A stretch of 64,000 bases of DNA from Streptomyces griseosporeus (GCF_014656055.1 NZ_BNBR01000001.1:1693131-1757130); one strand, 5' to 3'. Positions 35,359 to 46,373 are shown, counted from the first letter of the stretch. Notes: a model not told the origin generated them from the letters alone. Program-made: numbers and translations.

Positions 35359-36678
35359 TCAACTGCGCGGTCGTGGCTGCCCGTTCTCACCGGCGAGGGC
35401 CGGCGGAGTGAGCGGATTCATAGCGGTGACATCGCGCGGTGCGAGGGAGAAACCCTGCCAGTGGACGGGCATCGGCTGCTGGTCCTCGTCGCGCGCGACG
35501 TGGTGGAAGCCGACGTTCACCCAGACCACGGGCCGGGTGAGGGTCTGCCCGTCGACGAAGCGGTCCACCGACTGCGGATGCCCGCTCGCGCAGCCGGGGT
35601 TGTTGCTGGCGAACTGCTCGCACGGGGTGTACTCGGTGAAGTACACGTCGTGCCGGGTGAAGCCGCGGCCGGGGTACTTGGCGGTCGCGCCCTGGACGAT
35701 CTCGTACGAACGGGCGTGGCCGTCCTTGTTCTTGCCGGTGTCGCTGACCACCCGCCACCAGCGCATGTTCTTCGCGTCGCCGGCGAGTTCCTTGGTGACG
35801 TTGGTCCGCGTGGTCTTGTTCGTGGGTGCCTGCCGGCCGCGGGCGGGCGGGCTGACCTGCGAGTCGTACTGCTCGACGTGGTTCTTGCGGGAGCCGTCGA
35901 GGGCGAAGTCGAGCTTCCAGAACACGTTGTGGCTGTGGCTGGTGGCGTAGGAGCGGGCGCCCTTGCCGATGGGCCAGCCGCGGCCGTCGCCGGCGTCGTA
36001 GTCGCCGGGCGAGAGGCTGCCGGTGGCGCCGACGTTCATGCTGATCAGGCCGTCGTCCTGGAAGCGCCATTCGGTGATGTACTCGTACCAGCCGACCTTG
36101 TTGACGGTGTACAGGAGCAGGTCCTTGCCCTGTTCCTGATATACCCGGTTGCCGGTGTCGGCCTGCATCCGGTACGCGTGTCCACGCGCGCGTGTGGTGG
36201 CGCACAGGCCCTTGATGTTCGGGTTGTCGGAGTAGAAGGCGTCCTGGACCTTGACGGTCTTGATGGTGCCTCCGGGGCACTCGGCGGGCGCGAGGTTGAC
36301 GAGGCCCTGGGCGAAGCCGAAGCCGGTCAGGTCGTCGTACTCGACGCTGCCGTCGTCGTAGGGGACGTCGATCTGGCCGAGGCGGGCACTGGCCAGCACC
36401 TTGACGGGCGCGGTCTCGCCCTTGGGCTGGTAGGAGATGTCCTCCAGGACGAGCCCGGCCTTGGTGTCGTAGCGCCAGCACATGCGCCAGGTGGTGCCGG
36501 TGGAGAGTTTCTGTTCGATGCGGTAGGCGGCGCTGCACGCGGGGGCGGGGGCCGCGGGCGCCTTGCCCGGCGCGGCGGTGGCGGGTCCCGCGCCGGTGGT
36601 CGCGGCGGCGGCGAGCGCGGCCAGGGACAGGCCGAGCGCCGTTCGTCTGCGGGCAGGGCTGGGATGGTTCGCACGCAT
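35359..36678 (-). CDS. Copper amine oxidase catalytic-domain protein (secreted)
   Basis: The 439-aa protein has an export signal (RRRTALGLSLAALAAAATTG) and then only the catalytic domain of copper/topaquinone amine oxidases. Visible are the catalytic-base region VEYDDLTGFG (D115/D116), the disulfide region ECPGGTIK to LCATT, the TPQ tyrosine Y198 in GWYEY, copper ligands H248/H250 (HSHNVFWKLDF), and the third His in VGFHHVARDEDQQPMP. The residue before the TPQ tyrosine is Trp, not the usual Asn. Domains D2/D3 seem to be supplied by the upstream gene. From memory, relatives are listed as tyramine oxidase subunit B. Confidence 0.85.
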   Translation of the reverse strand: MRANHPSPARRRTALGLSLAALAAAATTGAGPATAAPGKAPAAPAPACSAAYRIEQKLSTGTTWRMCWRYDTKAGLVLEDISYQPKGETAPVKVLASARLGQIDVPYDDGSVEYDDLTGFGFAQGLVNLAPAECPGGTIKTVKVQDAFYSDNPNIKGLCATTRARGHAYRMQADTGNRVYQEQGKDLLLYTVNKVGWYEYITEWRFQDDGLISMNVGATGSLSPGDYDAGDGRGWPIGKGARSYATSHSHNVFWKLDFALDGSRKNHVEQYDSQVSPPARGRQAPTNKTTRTNVTKELAGDAKNMRWWRVVSDTGKNKDGHARSYEIVQGATAKYPGRGFTRHDVYFTEYTPCEQFASNNPGCASGHPQSVDRFVDGQTLTRPVVWVNVGFHHVARDEDQQPMPVHWQGFSLAPRDVTAMNPLTPPALAGENGQPRPRS

Positions 36679-36739
36679 GCGGAAGTGGCTCCCTTGTGCG
36701 GGGTGCGGTCGAAGAGAGGTGCGGGCCGGAGCGGCTGCG

Positions 36740-37579
36740 TCAGCCGCGGTCGAGTGCGGCGACCTTGCGGGCGCTGAGGTCGATCACCAGGTGGCGGGTG
36801 TCGATCCACGGCCCGTTCACGACCTTCGGGAACAGGCGCAGGCAGCGGTGCGTGCCGCAGGCGTCGAGCACGGCGGGCTGGGCGCCCGGCGCGGCCCGGT
36901 AGACGGCGCTGTTGAGCAGCAGCTGGTCCGGGGAGGTGAGGTCCTTGCCGGTGGCGTCCTTGAAGTCCGCGCGCAGGCCGGCGCCGAGCGGGTCGGCGAT
37001 CAGCAGACGGGCCGCCTCGGCGTTCTCGGCGGCGCTCAGCGGCGGCTGGACGCCGTGCTGGGTGGTCGTCGCCTCGATCTTGCCGCTGTCGAGGTCGACC
37101 GTCCGGGTGACGAGGGTGTCGGCCCGGTAGTCGTAGAAGGTCACCACCGCGCGCCGGGGGGCATGCGGGTCGTCGAGCTCGTCGGCGGCCGGTTCGGCGA
37201 GGTCGACGCCGAGCCGCTGTGGTCCGCGGTCGCCCTCGACGTCCTCGGCGGCGGCCGCCATGCGCCGGTCCACCGCGAGGGACTCGACGCGGGCGATCTC
37301 GTCGTCGGTCAGCGGGTCGCGGCCGGTGCCCTTCTTCCCCTCGGCCGGGGCCTGCTCGACGACGCCCGGCGCGACGGCGGCACCCGGGCCCCCCGGCCCG
37401 CTCGCCGCCCCCTGGGCGCCTCCTCCGGCGGCCCGCTGCTCCGTCCGCGCCGATCCCCCGGTCTCGTCCGCGCCCGCCGTGCCCGGCAGGGTGATCGCGA
37501 CCATCGCGGCGGTCCCCACCACCGCGACGGCCGCCCCGGCCACCACCTTGCCCAGGTGGCGGTGGACTATCGTCCGCAC
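36740..37579 (-). CDS. Secreted protein resembling amine oxidase N-terminal domains D2/D3
   Basis: The 279-aa product starts at GTG with a GGGGGA site. Its signal (VVAGAAVAVVGTAAMVAITL) is followed by an Ala/Gly-rich linker. The rest, DPLTDDEIARVESLA, RRAVVTFYDYRADTLVTRTV, LSAAENAEAARLLIADP and TRHLVIDLSARKVAALD, corresponds to D2 and D3 of copper amine oxidases. It is 61 bases upstream of the catalytic-domain gene on the same strand, so the two probably form a two-subunit enzyme. This is inference; homology is seen only in short motifs. Confidence 0.65.
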   Translation of the reverse strand: MRTIVHRHLGKVVAGAAVAVVGTAAMVAITLPGTAGADETGGSARTEQRAAGGGAQGAASGPGGPGAAVAPGVVEQAPAEGKKGTGRDPLTDDEIARVESLAVDRRMAAAAEDVEGDRGPQRLGVDLAEPAADELDDPHAPRRAVVTFYDYRADTLVTRTVDLDSGKIEATTTQHGVQPPLSAAENAEAARLLIADPLGAGLRADFKDATGKDLTSPDQLLLNSAVYRAAPGAQPAVLDACGTHRCLRLFPKVVNGPWIDTRHLVIDLSARKVAALDRG

Positions 37580-37627
37580 ATCTCCCCCTGTTCCCCCTCT
37601 GTCCCAGGGGCCACGGCAGGCCCCATT

Positions 37628-37652
37628 GGTACGTCTGGTCGAGGGACGTACC
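37628..37652. promoter_or_regulatory. Inverted repeat in divergent promoter, amine oxidase operon / glgX
   Basis: GGTACGTC (37628-37635) and GACGTACC (37645-37652) form perfect 8-bp arms with a 9-base spacer, 49 bases upstream of the amine oxidase operon start and 121 bases upstream of glgX. It is a good operator candidate for either. Confidence 0.45.
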
Positions 37653-37772
37653 GTTGCTACCGACTGGTCGCCCGGTAAGAGGGACGTGAGACGGAGGTGG
37701 TTCCCTCACTTTCGGGGAGACTCGGGCCGAAGGCGCTCCCCGTGCCGTCGTACACCTGAAAGAGTCGTATCC

Positions 37773-39881
<2,109 letters not shown>

Positions 39882-39888
39882 CCCCGCT

Positions 39889-39914
39889 GCCCGGGGTGCC
39901 TCGGCGCCCCGGGC
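39889..39914. terminator. Hairpin terminator after glgX
   Basis: GCCCGGGG (39889-39896) pairs with CCCCGGGC (39907-39914), and an inner GCC/GGC stem extends it across a T-G wobble. It sits 7 bases after the glgX stop, implying that treY has its own promoter. Confidence 0.7.
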
Positions 39915-39995
39915 CTGTCCGGACGGCCACGCGCGCGTGCGCGGGTGGCCGAGCCGGATGACACGAAAAGCGGCCGGGCGGGTACGTACGGTGTC

Positions 39996-42359
39996 ATGAC
40001 ACCTGAGCGATCCGCCCCCGGGGTTCCCACGGCCACCTACCGGCTGCAGCTGCAGCCGGCGTTCCCGTTCGCCGCCGCCGCGGCCGCCGTGCCGTACCTG
40101 GCCTCGCTCGGCGTCTCCCATCTGCACCTGTCCCCCGTCCTGGAGGCCGTCCCCGGCTCGCTGCACGGCTACGACGTCGTCGACCACGCGCGCGTACGCG
40201 AGGAGCTGGGCGGCGAGGAGGGGCTGCGGGCGCTGGCGCGCACCGCGCGGGAGCACGGTCTCGGCCTGGTCGTGGACATCGTGCCGAACCACATGGCGAT
40301 GTCACCGCGCCACAACCGCGCTCTGTGGGAGGTGCTGCGCGACGGCCCGCAGTCGCCGTACGCGCGCTGGTTCGACATCGACTGGGAGGCACAGGGTGGC
40401 CAGGTGCTGCTGCCGGTGCTCGGCGCCCCGCTCGGCGAGGTGATCGGCGAGCTGCGGGCCGAGGACGGCGAGCTGCGCTACTGGGACCACGCCTTCCCGC
40501 TGCGCGAGGGCACCGAGGACCTGCCGCTGCCGCAGCTGCTGGACGCGCAGTGGTACCGCCCGGTGTGGTGGCGGCTGGCCCGCACCGAACTCAACTACCG
40601 GCGGTTCTTCAGCATCTCGGAGCTGATCGGCGTGCGCGTGGAGGACCCGGAGGTCTTCGAGGCCACGCACGCCACGATCCTGCGGCTGCTGCACGAGGGC
40701 GTGATCGACGGGCTGCGGGTGGACCACCCGGACGGGCTCGCCGACCCCGACGGCTACCTGCGGCGGCTGCACGAGGCGAGCGGCGGCCGCTGGACCGTCG
40801 TGGAGAAGATTCTCGCCGACCACGAACACCTGCCGCCGTCCTGGCCGGTCGCGGGCACCACCGGCTACGACGCCCTGCGCCGCGTCGACGGCGTGTTCGC
40901 CGACCCGGCGGGGGCCGGGGAGCTGACCGGCCTGTACCGGCGGTTCGCGGCCCCGCAGACGGACCGGGGCGGGGAATGGGCGGCCACCGCGCGGCGGGCG
41001 GCCTACAAGGTGCTCACCCACGAGCTGGCGACCGAGGTGGAGCGGCTGGTCCGGGTGGCGCACAAGGTCTGCGCCACGTCACCGGACCCTGCGCTGCGCG
41101 ACCGTGCGCCGTGGGCGCTGCGCACCGCGCTGCAGGAACTGCTGGTGCGGATGGAGGTCTACCGCCCCTACGCCTCCGTGGACCCGGCGTCCGTCGTCAC
41201 CGAGGAGGCCGCGGCCGAGGCGCGGCTGGCGTTCGTGGTGCCGGAGGAGGGCGGCGCGGTGGACGTCGTGCGCGGCCTGCTGCTCGGGCGGTACGGCGAC
41301 GGGCCCGACCAGGTCGAGCTGCGGACGCGGTTCGCGCAGACGGCGTCGGCGCTGCGCGCCAAGTCGCTGGAGGACACGGCGTTCTACCGCTATGTGCCGC
41401 TGCTGTCGGCGAACGAGGTGGGCGGCGATCCGGGCAGCCCGGCGGTGTCGCCGGAGGACTTCCACGCGTACTGCGCGCGCGTGCAGCGCGACTGGCCGGC
41501 CGGCGGGGTCGTGGTGTCCACGCACGACACCAAGCGCAGCGCCGATGTGCGGGCGGCGCTCGCGGTGCTCACCGAGTGCCCGCAGCGGTGGGCCGACACG
41601 CTGGCGGAGGCGACCCGCAGCGGCGAGGGCGGCCCCGACGCGCAGCTGGCGTGGGCGGCCTGGCAGACGGTGTTCGGGCTGGGCCCGGCCGACCCCGAGC
41701 GGGTGCAGGGCGCCCTACTGAAGCACGTGCGCGAGGCGGGCCTGTACACGAGCTGGACGGAGCAGGAGCCGCCGTACGAGGAGGCGGTGGCGGCGTTCGT
41801 GGCGGCGGGGCCGTGCGGGGCGCCCGGCGAGCACGTGCGGGCGCTGCGGGCCGCGCTGGAGCCGCACATCCGGGCGAACGTGCTCGGCACGGCGCTGCTC
41901 CATCTGACGATGCCGGGCGTGCCGGACGTCTACCAGGGCACGGAGGCCGAGTACCGGGCGCTGGTCGACCCGGACAACCGGCGGCCGGTGCGGTTCCCTC
42001 CCGAGGCCCCCGGCGTCAAGGACGCGGTGACCGAGGCGGCGCTGCGGCTGCGCCGGCGGCTGCCCGAGGTCTTCGGCGACGCGGCGACGTACGCCCCACT
42101 GACCGCGGAGGGGCCCGCCGCGGCGCACTGCCTGGCCTTCGCGCGCTCCGGCGAGGTCGTCACGGCCGTGACGCGGCTGTCACTGCGGCTGGCGGAGGCG
42201 GGCGGCTGGCGGGAGACGGTGCTGCCGCTGCCGCCGGGCCGGTGGGCCGACGCGCTCGCCCCGGAACGGGAGTTCACCGGGCACGCGCGCGTGGCGGAAC
42301 TGTTCGCGGAGCTGCCGGTGGCGCTGCTGGAGCGGGTCGGGGAGGCGGACCGGGGCTGA
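39996..42359 (+). CDS. treY: Malto-oligosyltrehalose synthase TreY
   Basis: A 787-aa GH13 enzyme that converts the reducing-end linkage of maltodextrins to an alpha-1,1 trehalose linkage. Motifs include ATYRLQLQPAFPFAAAAAAV, LVVDIVPNHMA, nucleophile D243 in GLRVDHPDGL, E270 in VVEKIL, and GTTGYDALRRVDGVF. The end TMPGVPDVYQGTE is typical. The ATG at 39996 is preferred over a GTG at 39945. Together with TreZ (49053) it gives the TreYZ pathway, although the two genes are 6.7 kb apart. Confidence 0.95.
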   Translation: MTPERSAPGVPTATYRLQLQPAFPFAAAAAAVPYLASLGVSHLHLSPVLEAVPGSLHGYDVVDHARVREELGGEEGLRALARTAREHGLGLVVDIVPNHMAMSPRHNRALWEVLRDGPQSPYARWFDIDWEAQGGQVLLPVLGAPLGEVIGELRAEDGELRYWDHAFPLREGTEDLPLPQLLDAQWYRPVWWRLARTELNYRRFFSISELIGVRVEDPEVFEATHATILRLLHEGVIDGLRVDHPDGLADPDGYLRRLHEASGGRWTVVEKILADHEHLPPSWPVAGTTGYDALRRVDGVFADPAGAGELTGLYRRFAAPQTDRGGEWAATARRAAYKVLTHELATEVERLVRVAHKVCATSPDPALRDRAPWALRTALQELLVRMEVYRPYASVDPASVVTEEAAAEARLAFVVPEEGGAVDVVRGLLLGRYGDGPDQVELRTRFAQTASALRAKSLEDTAFYRYVPLLSANEVGGDPGSPAVSPEDFHAYCARVQRDWPAGGVVVSTHDTKRSADVRAALAVLTECPQRWADTLAEATRSGEGGPDAQLAWAAWQTVFGLGPADPERVQGALLKHVREAGLYTSWTEQEPPYEEAVAAFVAAGPCGAPGEHVRALRAALEPHIRANVLGTALLHLTMPGVPDVYQGTEAEYRALVDPDNRRPVRFPPEAPGVKDAVTEAALRLRRRLPEVFGDAATYAPLTAEGPAAAHCLAFARSGEVVTAVTRLSLRLAEAGGWRETVLPLPPGRWADALAPEREFTGHARVAELFAELPVALLERVGEADRG

Positions 42360-42366
42360 CGCGGGC

Positions 42367-42515
42367 GGTCAGCGGGTGCCGGGCGGCCCGTCGCGCGCGC
42401 CAGGTGTCGGTCAACCGTGGGGGGCGCGCCGACCGTCGTGCCAGGCGTCGGTCAGCGGATGGCGGGGCTGCCCCGCGCCTGGCGCGCCACGTGGCTGTCA
42501 GCGGATGGCGGGCTG
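42367..42515. repeat. Decayed tandem copies of the 3' end of the LysR gene
   Basis: Units starting GGTCAGCGG or close variants at 42367, 42409, 42450 and 42497 recur with periods of 42, 41 and 47 bases. The last is the real 3' end and stop (42498-42500) of the LysR gene; the others are imperfect copies beyond the stop. They fill the 138-base gap between treY and the LysR gene. Confidence 0.7.
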
Positions 42516-43397
42516 CCCGTCCCGCCACGTGGTCGTCAGCAGGTCGACGAACGCCCCGGCGGCGCCGGTGGGCGGCACGCGTGTGAAGACGCTCAGGGCG
42601 CGCCGCCACGCGGGGTCGGGCGAGAGGACCGCGCAGTCCTCGCCGACCGCGCCGCGGACCACGTGAGTGGGGGCGACGCACACCCCGACGCCGGCGGCGG
42701 CCATCCGTACGGCGGTGGAGGTGTGCTCGGTCCACACCGCCGTGCGCGGGGTGAAACCCGCCCGCTCGCACGCCCAGTCGAGGAAGCGGACGCCGTGCAC
42801 GACGGGCTCCATCGCGCAGCGGACCCAGGGCCGGTCGGCGAGTTCGGGCAGCGTCACCGTCGCACGGCCCGCGAACCGGTCGTCGAAGGGCACCACCAGG
42901 GCCAGTTCCTCCTCGCCGAACTCCACGACGGTGCCGGGCCAGCCGGCGGGGACGGGGCCGACGGCCAGGTCGGCGGTGCCGCGTTCGACCTCCTCCTGGA
43001 GGGCCTCCGGCGTGGCGTACTCGTGCAGGCGCAGCAGCACCTGCGGATGGGCCCGGCGCCACTGGGCGAAGACGTCCGGCAGGACGCCGACGGCGAGCGA
43101 GTGCAGCGCGGCGACGTGCAGTTCGCCGCCGTCGGCCCCGGCGGCGGCGCGGGCGGCGCGGCGGGCCTGGGCGGCGCTGCGGACGGCGCGTTCGGCGTGC
43201 GGGCGGAAGGCGCGGCCCATGGGGGTGAGGCGCACGCCGCGCGGCATGCGCTCCAGCAGCGCGCCCCCGACGGACTTCTCCAGGGCCTTGATCTGGTGCG
43301 ACAGGGCGGGCTGGGTGACGTGCAGGGCCTCCGCCGCGCGGGTGAAGGACGCCTCCTCGACGACCGTGAGGAAGTACTCCATCTGCCGCAGGCTCAT
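42498..43397 (-). CDS. LysR-family transcriptional regulator
   Basis: A 299-aa regulator with a classic LysR start (MSLRQMEYFLTVVEEASFTR, VTQPALSHQIKALEKSVG) and an effector domain from about residue 90. It is divergent from the dihydrolipoyl dehydrogenase gene with a 19-bp dyad between them, so it probably controls that gene. The ATG at 43397 is the canonical start. Its 3' end has been tandemly copied downstream. Confidence 0.92.
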   Translation of the reverse strand: MSLRQMEYFLTVVEEASFTRAAEALHVTQPALSHQIKALEKSVGGALLERMPRGVRLTPMGRAFRPHAERAVRSAAQARRAARAAAGADGGELHVAALHSLAVGVLPDVFAQWRRAHPQVLLRLHEYATPEALQEEVERGTADLAVGPVPAGWPGTVVEFGEEELALVVPFDDRFAGRATVTLPELADRPWVRCAMEPVVHGVRFLDWACERAGFTPRTAVWTEHTSTAVRMAAAGVGVCVAPTHVVRGAVGEDCAVLSPDPAWRRALSVFTRVPPTGAAGAFVDLLTTTWRDGQPAIR

Positions 43398-43451
43398 CCC
43401 CGACCCACTCCCCTGCCATGAACACCGTGCATCGGATCCACAAGAACATTG

Positions 43452-43470
43452 CCTTGGACTCATGGCAAGG
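43452..43470. promoter_or_regulatory. LysR operator candidate
   Basis: CCTTGGACTCATGGCAAGG has 5-bp arms CCTTG/CAAGG around 9 bases and contains the TTG-N9-CAA form of the LysR T-N11-A box. A second dyad, TGCCATGA (43414-43421) with TCATGGCA (43460-43467), overlaps it. It lies 22-40 bases upstream of the dehydrogenase ATG. Confidence 0.6.
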
Positions 43471-43491
43471 GGCGGGCGGAGGGTGGTGGTC

Positions 43492-44985
43492 ATGAACACA
43501 CCTCAGGCCGTGGACACCACGGACGTCATCGTCGTCGGCGGGGGCACCGGCGGCTACAGCACCGCGCTGCGCGCCGCCGCCCTGGGGCTCGACGTGGTGC
43601 TCGTCGAGCGCGACAAGGTCGGCGGCACCTGTCTGCACCGCGGCTGCATCCCCAGCAAGGCGATGCTGCACGCCGCCGAACTCGTCGACGGCATCGCCGA
43701 GGCCCGTGAACGCTGGGGCGTGAAGGCGACGCTGGACTCGGTGGACTGGGCGGCGCTGGTCGCCACCCGCGACGACATCGTGACCCGCAACCACCGGGGC
43801 GTGGAGGGGCATCTGGCGCACGCGGGCGTGCGGGTCGTACGGGGCAGCGCGCGGCTCACGGGACCGCGTTCGGTGCGCGTGGAGGGCGTACGGGAGGACA
43901 GCGCGCCCGGCGCGAGCGGTGCACCCGTGCCCGGGACGCGCCGTGGACCCGCGCCCGGCGTGCGCGACCTGTCCGCGCGCCGCGGCATCGTGCTGGCGAC
44001 CGGTTCGCGCCCGCGCACGCTCCCCGGGCTCACGCCGGACGGCCGCCGCGTGGTGACGAGCGACGACGCCCTGTTCGCGCCCGGGCTGCCGGCGTCCGTC
44101 CTGGTCCTCGGCGGCGGCGCGATCGGCGTGGAGTACGCCTCCTTCCATCGGTCGATGGGCGCGCGGGTCACGCTGGTGGAGGCGGCCGACCGGCTCGTGC
44201 CGCTGGAGGACGCCGATGTCTCCCGCCATCTGACGCGGGGTCTGAAGAAGCGGGGCATCGACGTGCAGGCGGGCGCCCGGCTGCTGGACGCCGAGGTGCT
44301 GGACGACGGCGTCCGCGCCCAGGTGCGCACCGCGCGCGGCGAGGTGCGCACGGTCGAGGCGGAGCGGCTGCTGGTGGCCGTCGGCCGGGTCCCGGTCACC
44401 GACGGCCTCGACCTGGCCGCGGCGGGCCTCGCGACCGACGAGCGCGGTTTCGTCGCACCGGCCGACTGGCGCCGGCTGGAGACGGCCGTGCCCGGCGTCC
44501 ATGTCGTCGGGGACCTGCTGCCGCCGCCGTCGCCGGGGCTCGCCCACGCGTCGTTCGCGGAGGGCCTGCTGGTGGCCGAGACGCTGGCGGGCGTCGTCTC
44601 GGCGCCGGTCGACTACGCGGCCGTGCCCCGGGTGACGTACTCCTCGCCGCAGACGGCGGCGGTCGGACTGAGCGAGGCGGAGGCACGCGCGCGTGGGCAC
44701 GAGGTGGAGGTCAACAGCATGCCGCTGACCGCCGTCGCGAAGGGCATGGTGCACGGGCAGGGCGGCACGGTGAAGGTGGTCGCGGAGGCGGGCGGCGGGC
44801 AGGTGCTCGGCGTGCACCTGGTCGGCCCGCACGTGTCGGAGATGATCGCGGAGAGCCAGCTGATCGTCGGCTGGGACGCCCAGCCCGACGACGTGGCCCG
44901 CCACATCCACGCCCACCCCACGCTGTCGGAAGCGGTCGGCGAGGCGTTCCTGACGCTGGCGGGACGGGGCCTGCACCAGCAGTGA
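43492..44985 (+). CDS. Dihydrolipoyl dehydrogenase / flavin disulfide oxidoreductase
   Basis: The 497-aa FAD enzyme has the dinucleotide motif DVIVVGGGTGGYSTALRAAA, redox disulfide C47/C52 (GGTCLHRGCIPSK), the NAD-binding VLVLGGGAIGVEYAS, and the C-terminal His-Glu region HIHAHPTLSEAVGEAF, all of lipoamide dehydrogenases. An Ala/Pro/Gly-rich stretch at about residues 135-158 (SAPGASGAPVPGTRRGPAPG) inserts between two FAD-domain strands and is unusual. No E1/E2 genes are adjacent, so the partner complex is encoded elsewhere. Confidence 0.92.
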   Translation: MNTPQAVDTTDVIVVGGGTGGYSTALRAAALGLDVVLVERDKVGGTCLHRGCIPSKAMLHAAELVDGIAEARERWGVKATLDSVDWAALVATRDDIVTRNHRGVEGHLAHAGVRVVRGSARLTGPRSVRVEGVREDSAPGASGAPVPGTRRGPAPGVRDLSARRGIVLATGSRPRTLPGLTPDGRRVVTSDDALFAPGLPASVLVLGGGAIGVEYASFHRSMGARVTLVEAADRLVPLEDADVSRHLTRGLKKRGIDVQAGARLLDAEVLDDGVRAQVRTARGEVRTVEAERLLVAVGRVPVTDGLDLAAAGLATDERGFVAPADWRRLETAVPGVHVVGDLLPPPSPGLAHASFAEGLLVAETLAGVVSAPVDYAAVPRVTYSSPQTAAVGLSEAEARARGHEVEVNSMPLTAVAKGMVHGQGGTVKVVAEAGGGQVLGVHLVGPHVSEMIAESQLIVGWDAQPDDVARHIHAHPTLSEAVGEAFLTLAGRGLHQQ

Positions 44986-45091
44986 GCGCGACGGCCCACC
45001 GGGCGCCCCGGGGTCCGCCCCACCGCACGCTTGACAGGTGCTCCCCCGCGTGGGGTACTGCGGGTGCGAAGCCGGGCGGACGGGTCGGGGG

Positions 45092-46342
45092 GTGAGTCTC
45101 CTGCCGGAGCTGCGCTACCCCACGGTCCCCGAACTGGTCGCCGCCGCACGCGCGCTGACCGGCCGGCGGCCCGGCCTGTGCACGCTGAGACAGGTGGGCG
45201 TCTCCCGGGCGGGCAGGCCCCTGCACCTGCTGTCGGTCGGCCGGTCCCCGCGGGCGGTGCTGGTCGTCGCGGGCGCCCACGCCAACGAACCCGCCGGGGG
45301 TTCCTCGCTGCTGGCGCTCGCCGAACGGACGGCGGCGGAGCGCGCGTTGCGGGACGGCGTCTCCTGGCACTTCCTGCTGTGCGCCGACCCCGACGGGGCG
45401 AGCCTGCACACCACCCCCGCGCCGCGCAGCCTGTTCGACTACCACCTGGGCTTCTACCGGCCCGCCGGCCCGGAGCAGCCGGAGTGGTCGCCGTCCGTGC
45501 TGCCACCGGACCGGCTGCCGCCCGAGACGCTCGCCCTGACCGCCGTCATCGACGAGCTGCGCCCCTACCTCCAGGTCAGCCTGCACGCCACCGATCTGGG
45601 CGGCACCTGGGTGCAGTTGACGAAGGACGTGCCCGGTCTCGCCGAGCCGTTCGCGAAGTCCGCGGCCCGGCTGCACATCCCGGTGGAGGCGGGCGCCTCC
45701 GACGCGGCGGGCTGGCCGGCCGCCGGTCCGGGCGTGCACGTCATGCCCGCTCCCGGCGCGGGCGCCGCCTACCCGAGCATGCCGGACGACGCCCGGCACA
45801 GCACCTGGTACCACGCGCACCGGCACGGTGGGCTGACCGCGATCGTCGAGGTGCCGATGTGGGCGAGCGACCTGGTGGGCGACCCGGCCCCGCACCCCGC
45901 CCCGGAGGCGGCGCTGCGCGGGATCGCCGGCCGGCTGCGGCGGGACGCCGCGCGCGTGGAGGGGGTGCTCGCCGAGGCCGGCCCGCGGCTGGAGGGCGCC
46001 GACGGGCCGCTGCTGCGGGCCGCCCGCTGGGCGCTCGACCTGGTGCCGGGGCTGGCGGAGGACTGGGCGCGCACCCCGCCGGCCGACACGAGCCGGGCGT
46101 ACGTCGGCAGCGTGGAGGCCTTCGCCCGGCGGCTGCCGCTGCGCGCGGCGGCGATGCTGCTGAGGGTGCTGCGGCAGTACGACGACCGTGCCGCGCCGCC
46201 GCTGACGGGGCTCGTGGCGGACTGGAGCGACGCCTTCGCGCGGCGCTTCCAGGCGCGCTGGGTGCCCCTGGAGCACCAGATCGAGCACCAGTCCGACACG
46301 GCGATCGCGGCGGCACGGCACGCGCGGGACGCGGTGACGTGA
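45092..46342 (+). CDS. M14-family zinc carboxypeptidase (paralogue 1)
   Basis: A 416-aa protein with the M14 zinc site: GAHANEPAGG (HxxE), the third ligand in VSLHATDLGG, and the catalytic Glu in LTAIVEVPMW. There is no signal peptide with the GTG start at 45092 (VSLLPELRYP), so it appears cytoplasmic. It is a clear paralogue of the minus-strand peptidase at 46859-48241 and converges on it. The substrate could be a peptide or a gamma-D-glutamyl type cell-wall fragment; this cannot be decided here. Confidence 0.87.
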   Translation: MSLLPELRYPTVPELVAAARALTGRRPGLCTLRQVGVSRAGRPLHLLSVGRSPRAVLVVAGAHANEPAGGSSLLALAERTAAERALRDGVSWHFLLCADPDGASLHTTPAPRSLFDYHLGFYRPAGPEQPEWSPSVLPPDRLPPETLALTAVIDELRPYLQVSLHATDLGGTWVQLTKDVPGLAEPFAKSAARLHIPVEAGASDAAGWPAAGPGVHVMPAPGAGAAYPSMPDDARHSTWYHAHRHGGLTAIVEVPMWASDLVGDPAPHPAPEAALRGIAGRLRRDAARVEGVLAEAGPRLEGADGPLLRAARWALDLVPGLAEDWARTPPADTSRAYVGSVEAFARRLPLRAAAMLLRVLRQYDDRAAPPLTGLVADWSDAFARRFQARWVPLEHQIEHQSDTAIAAARHARDAVT

Positions 46343-46373
46343 GGGAGCGCAGGCACCCCGCCCCTGTCGTCCC

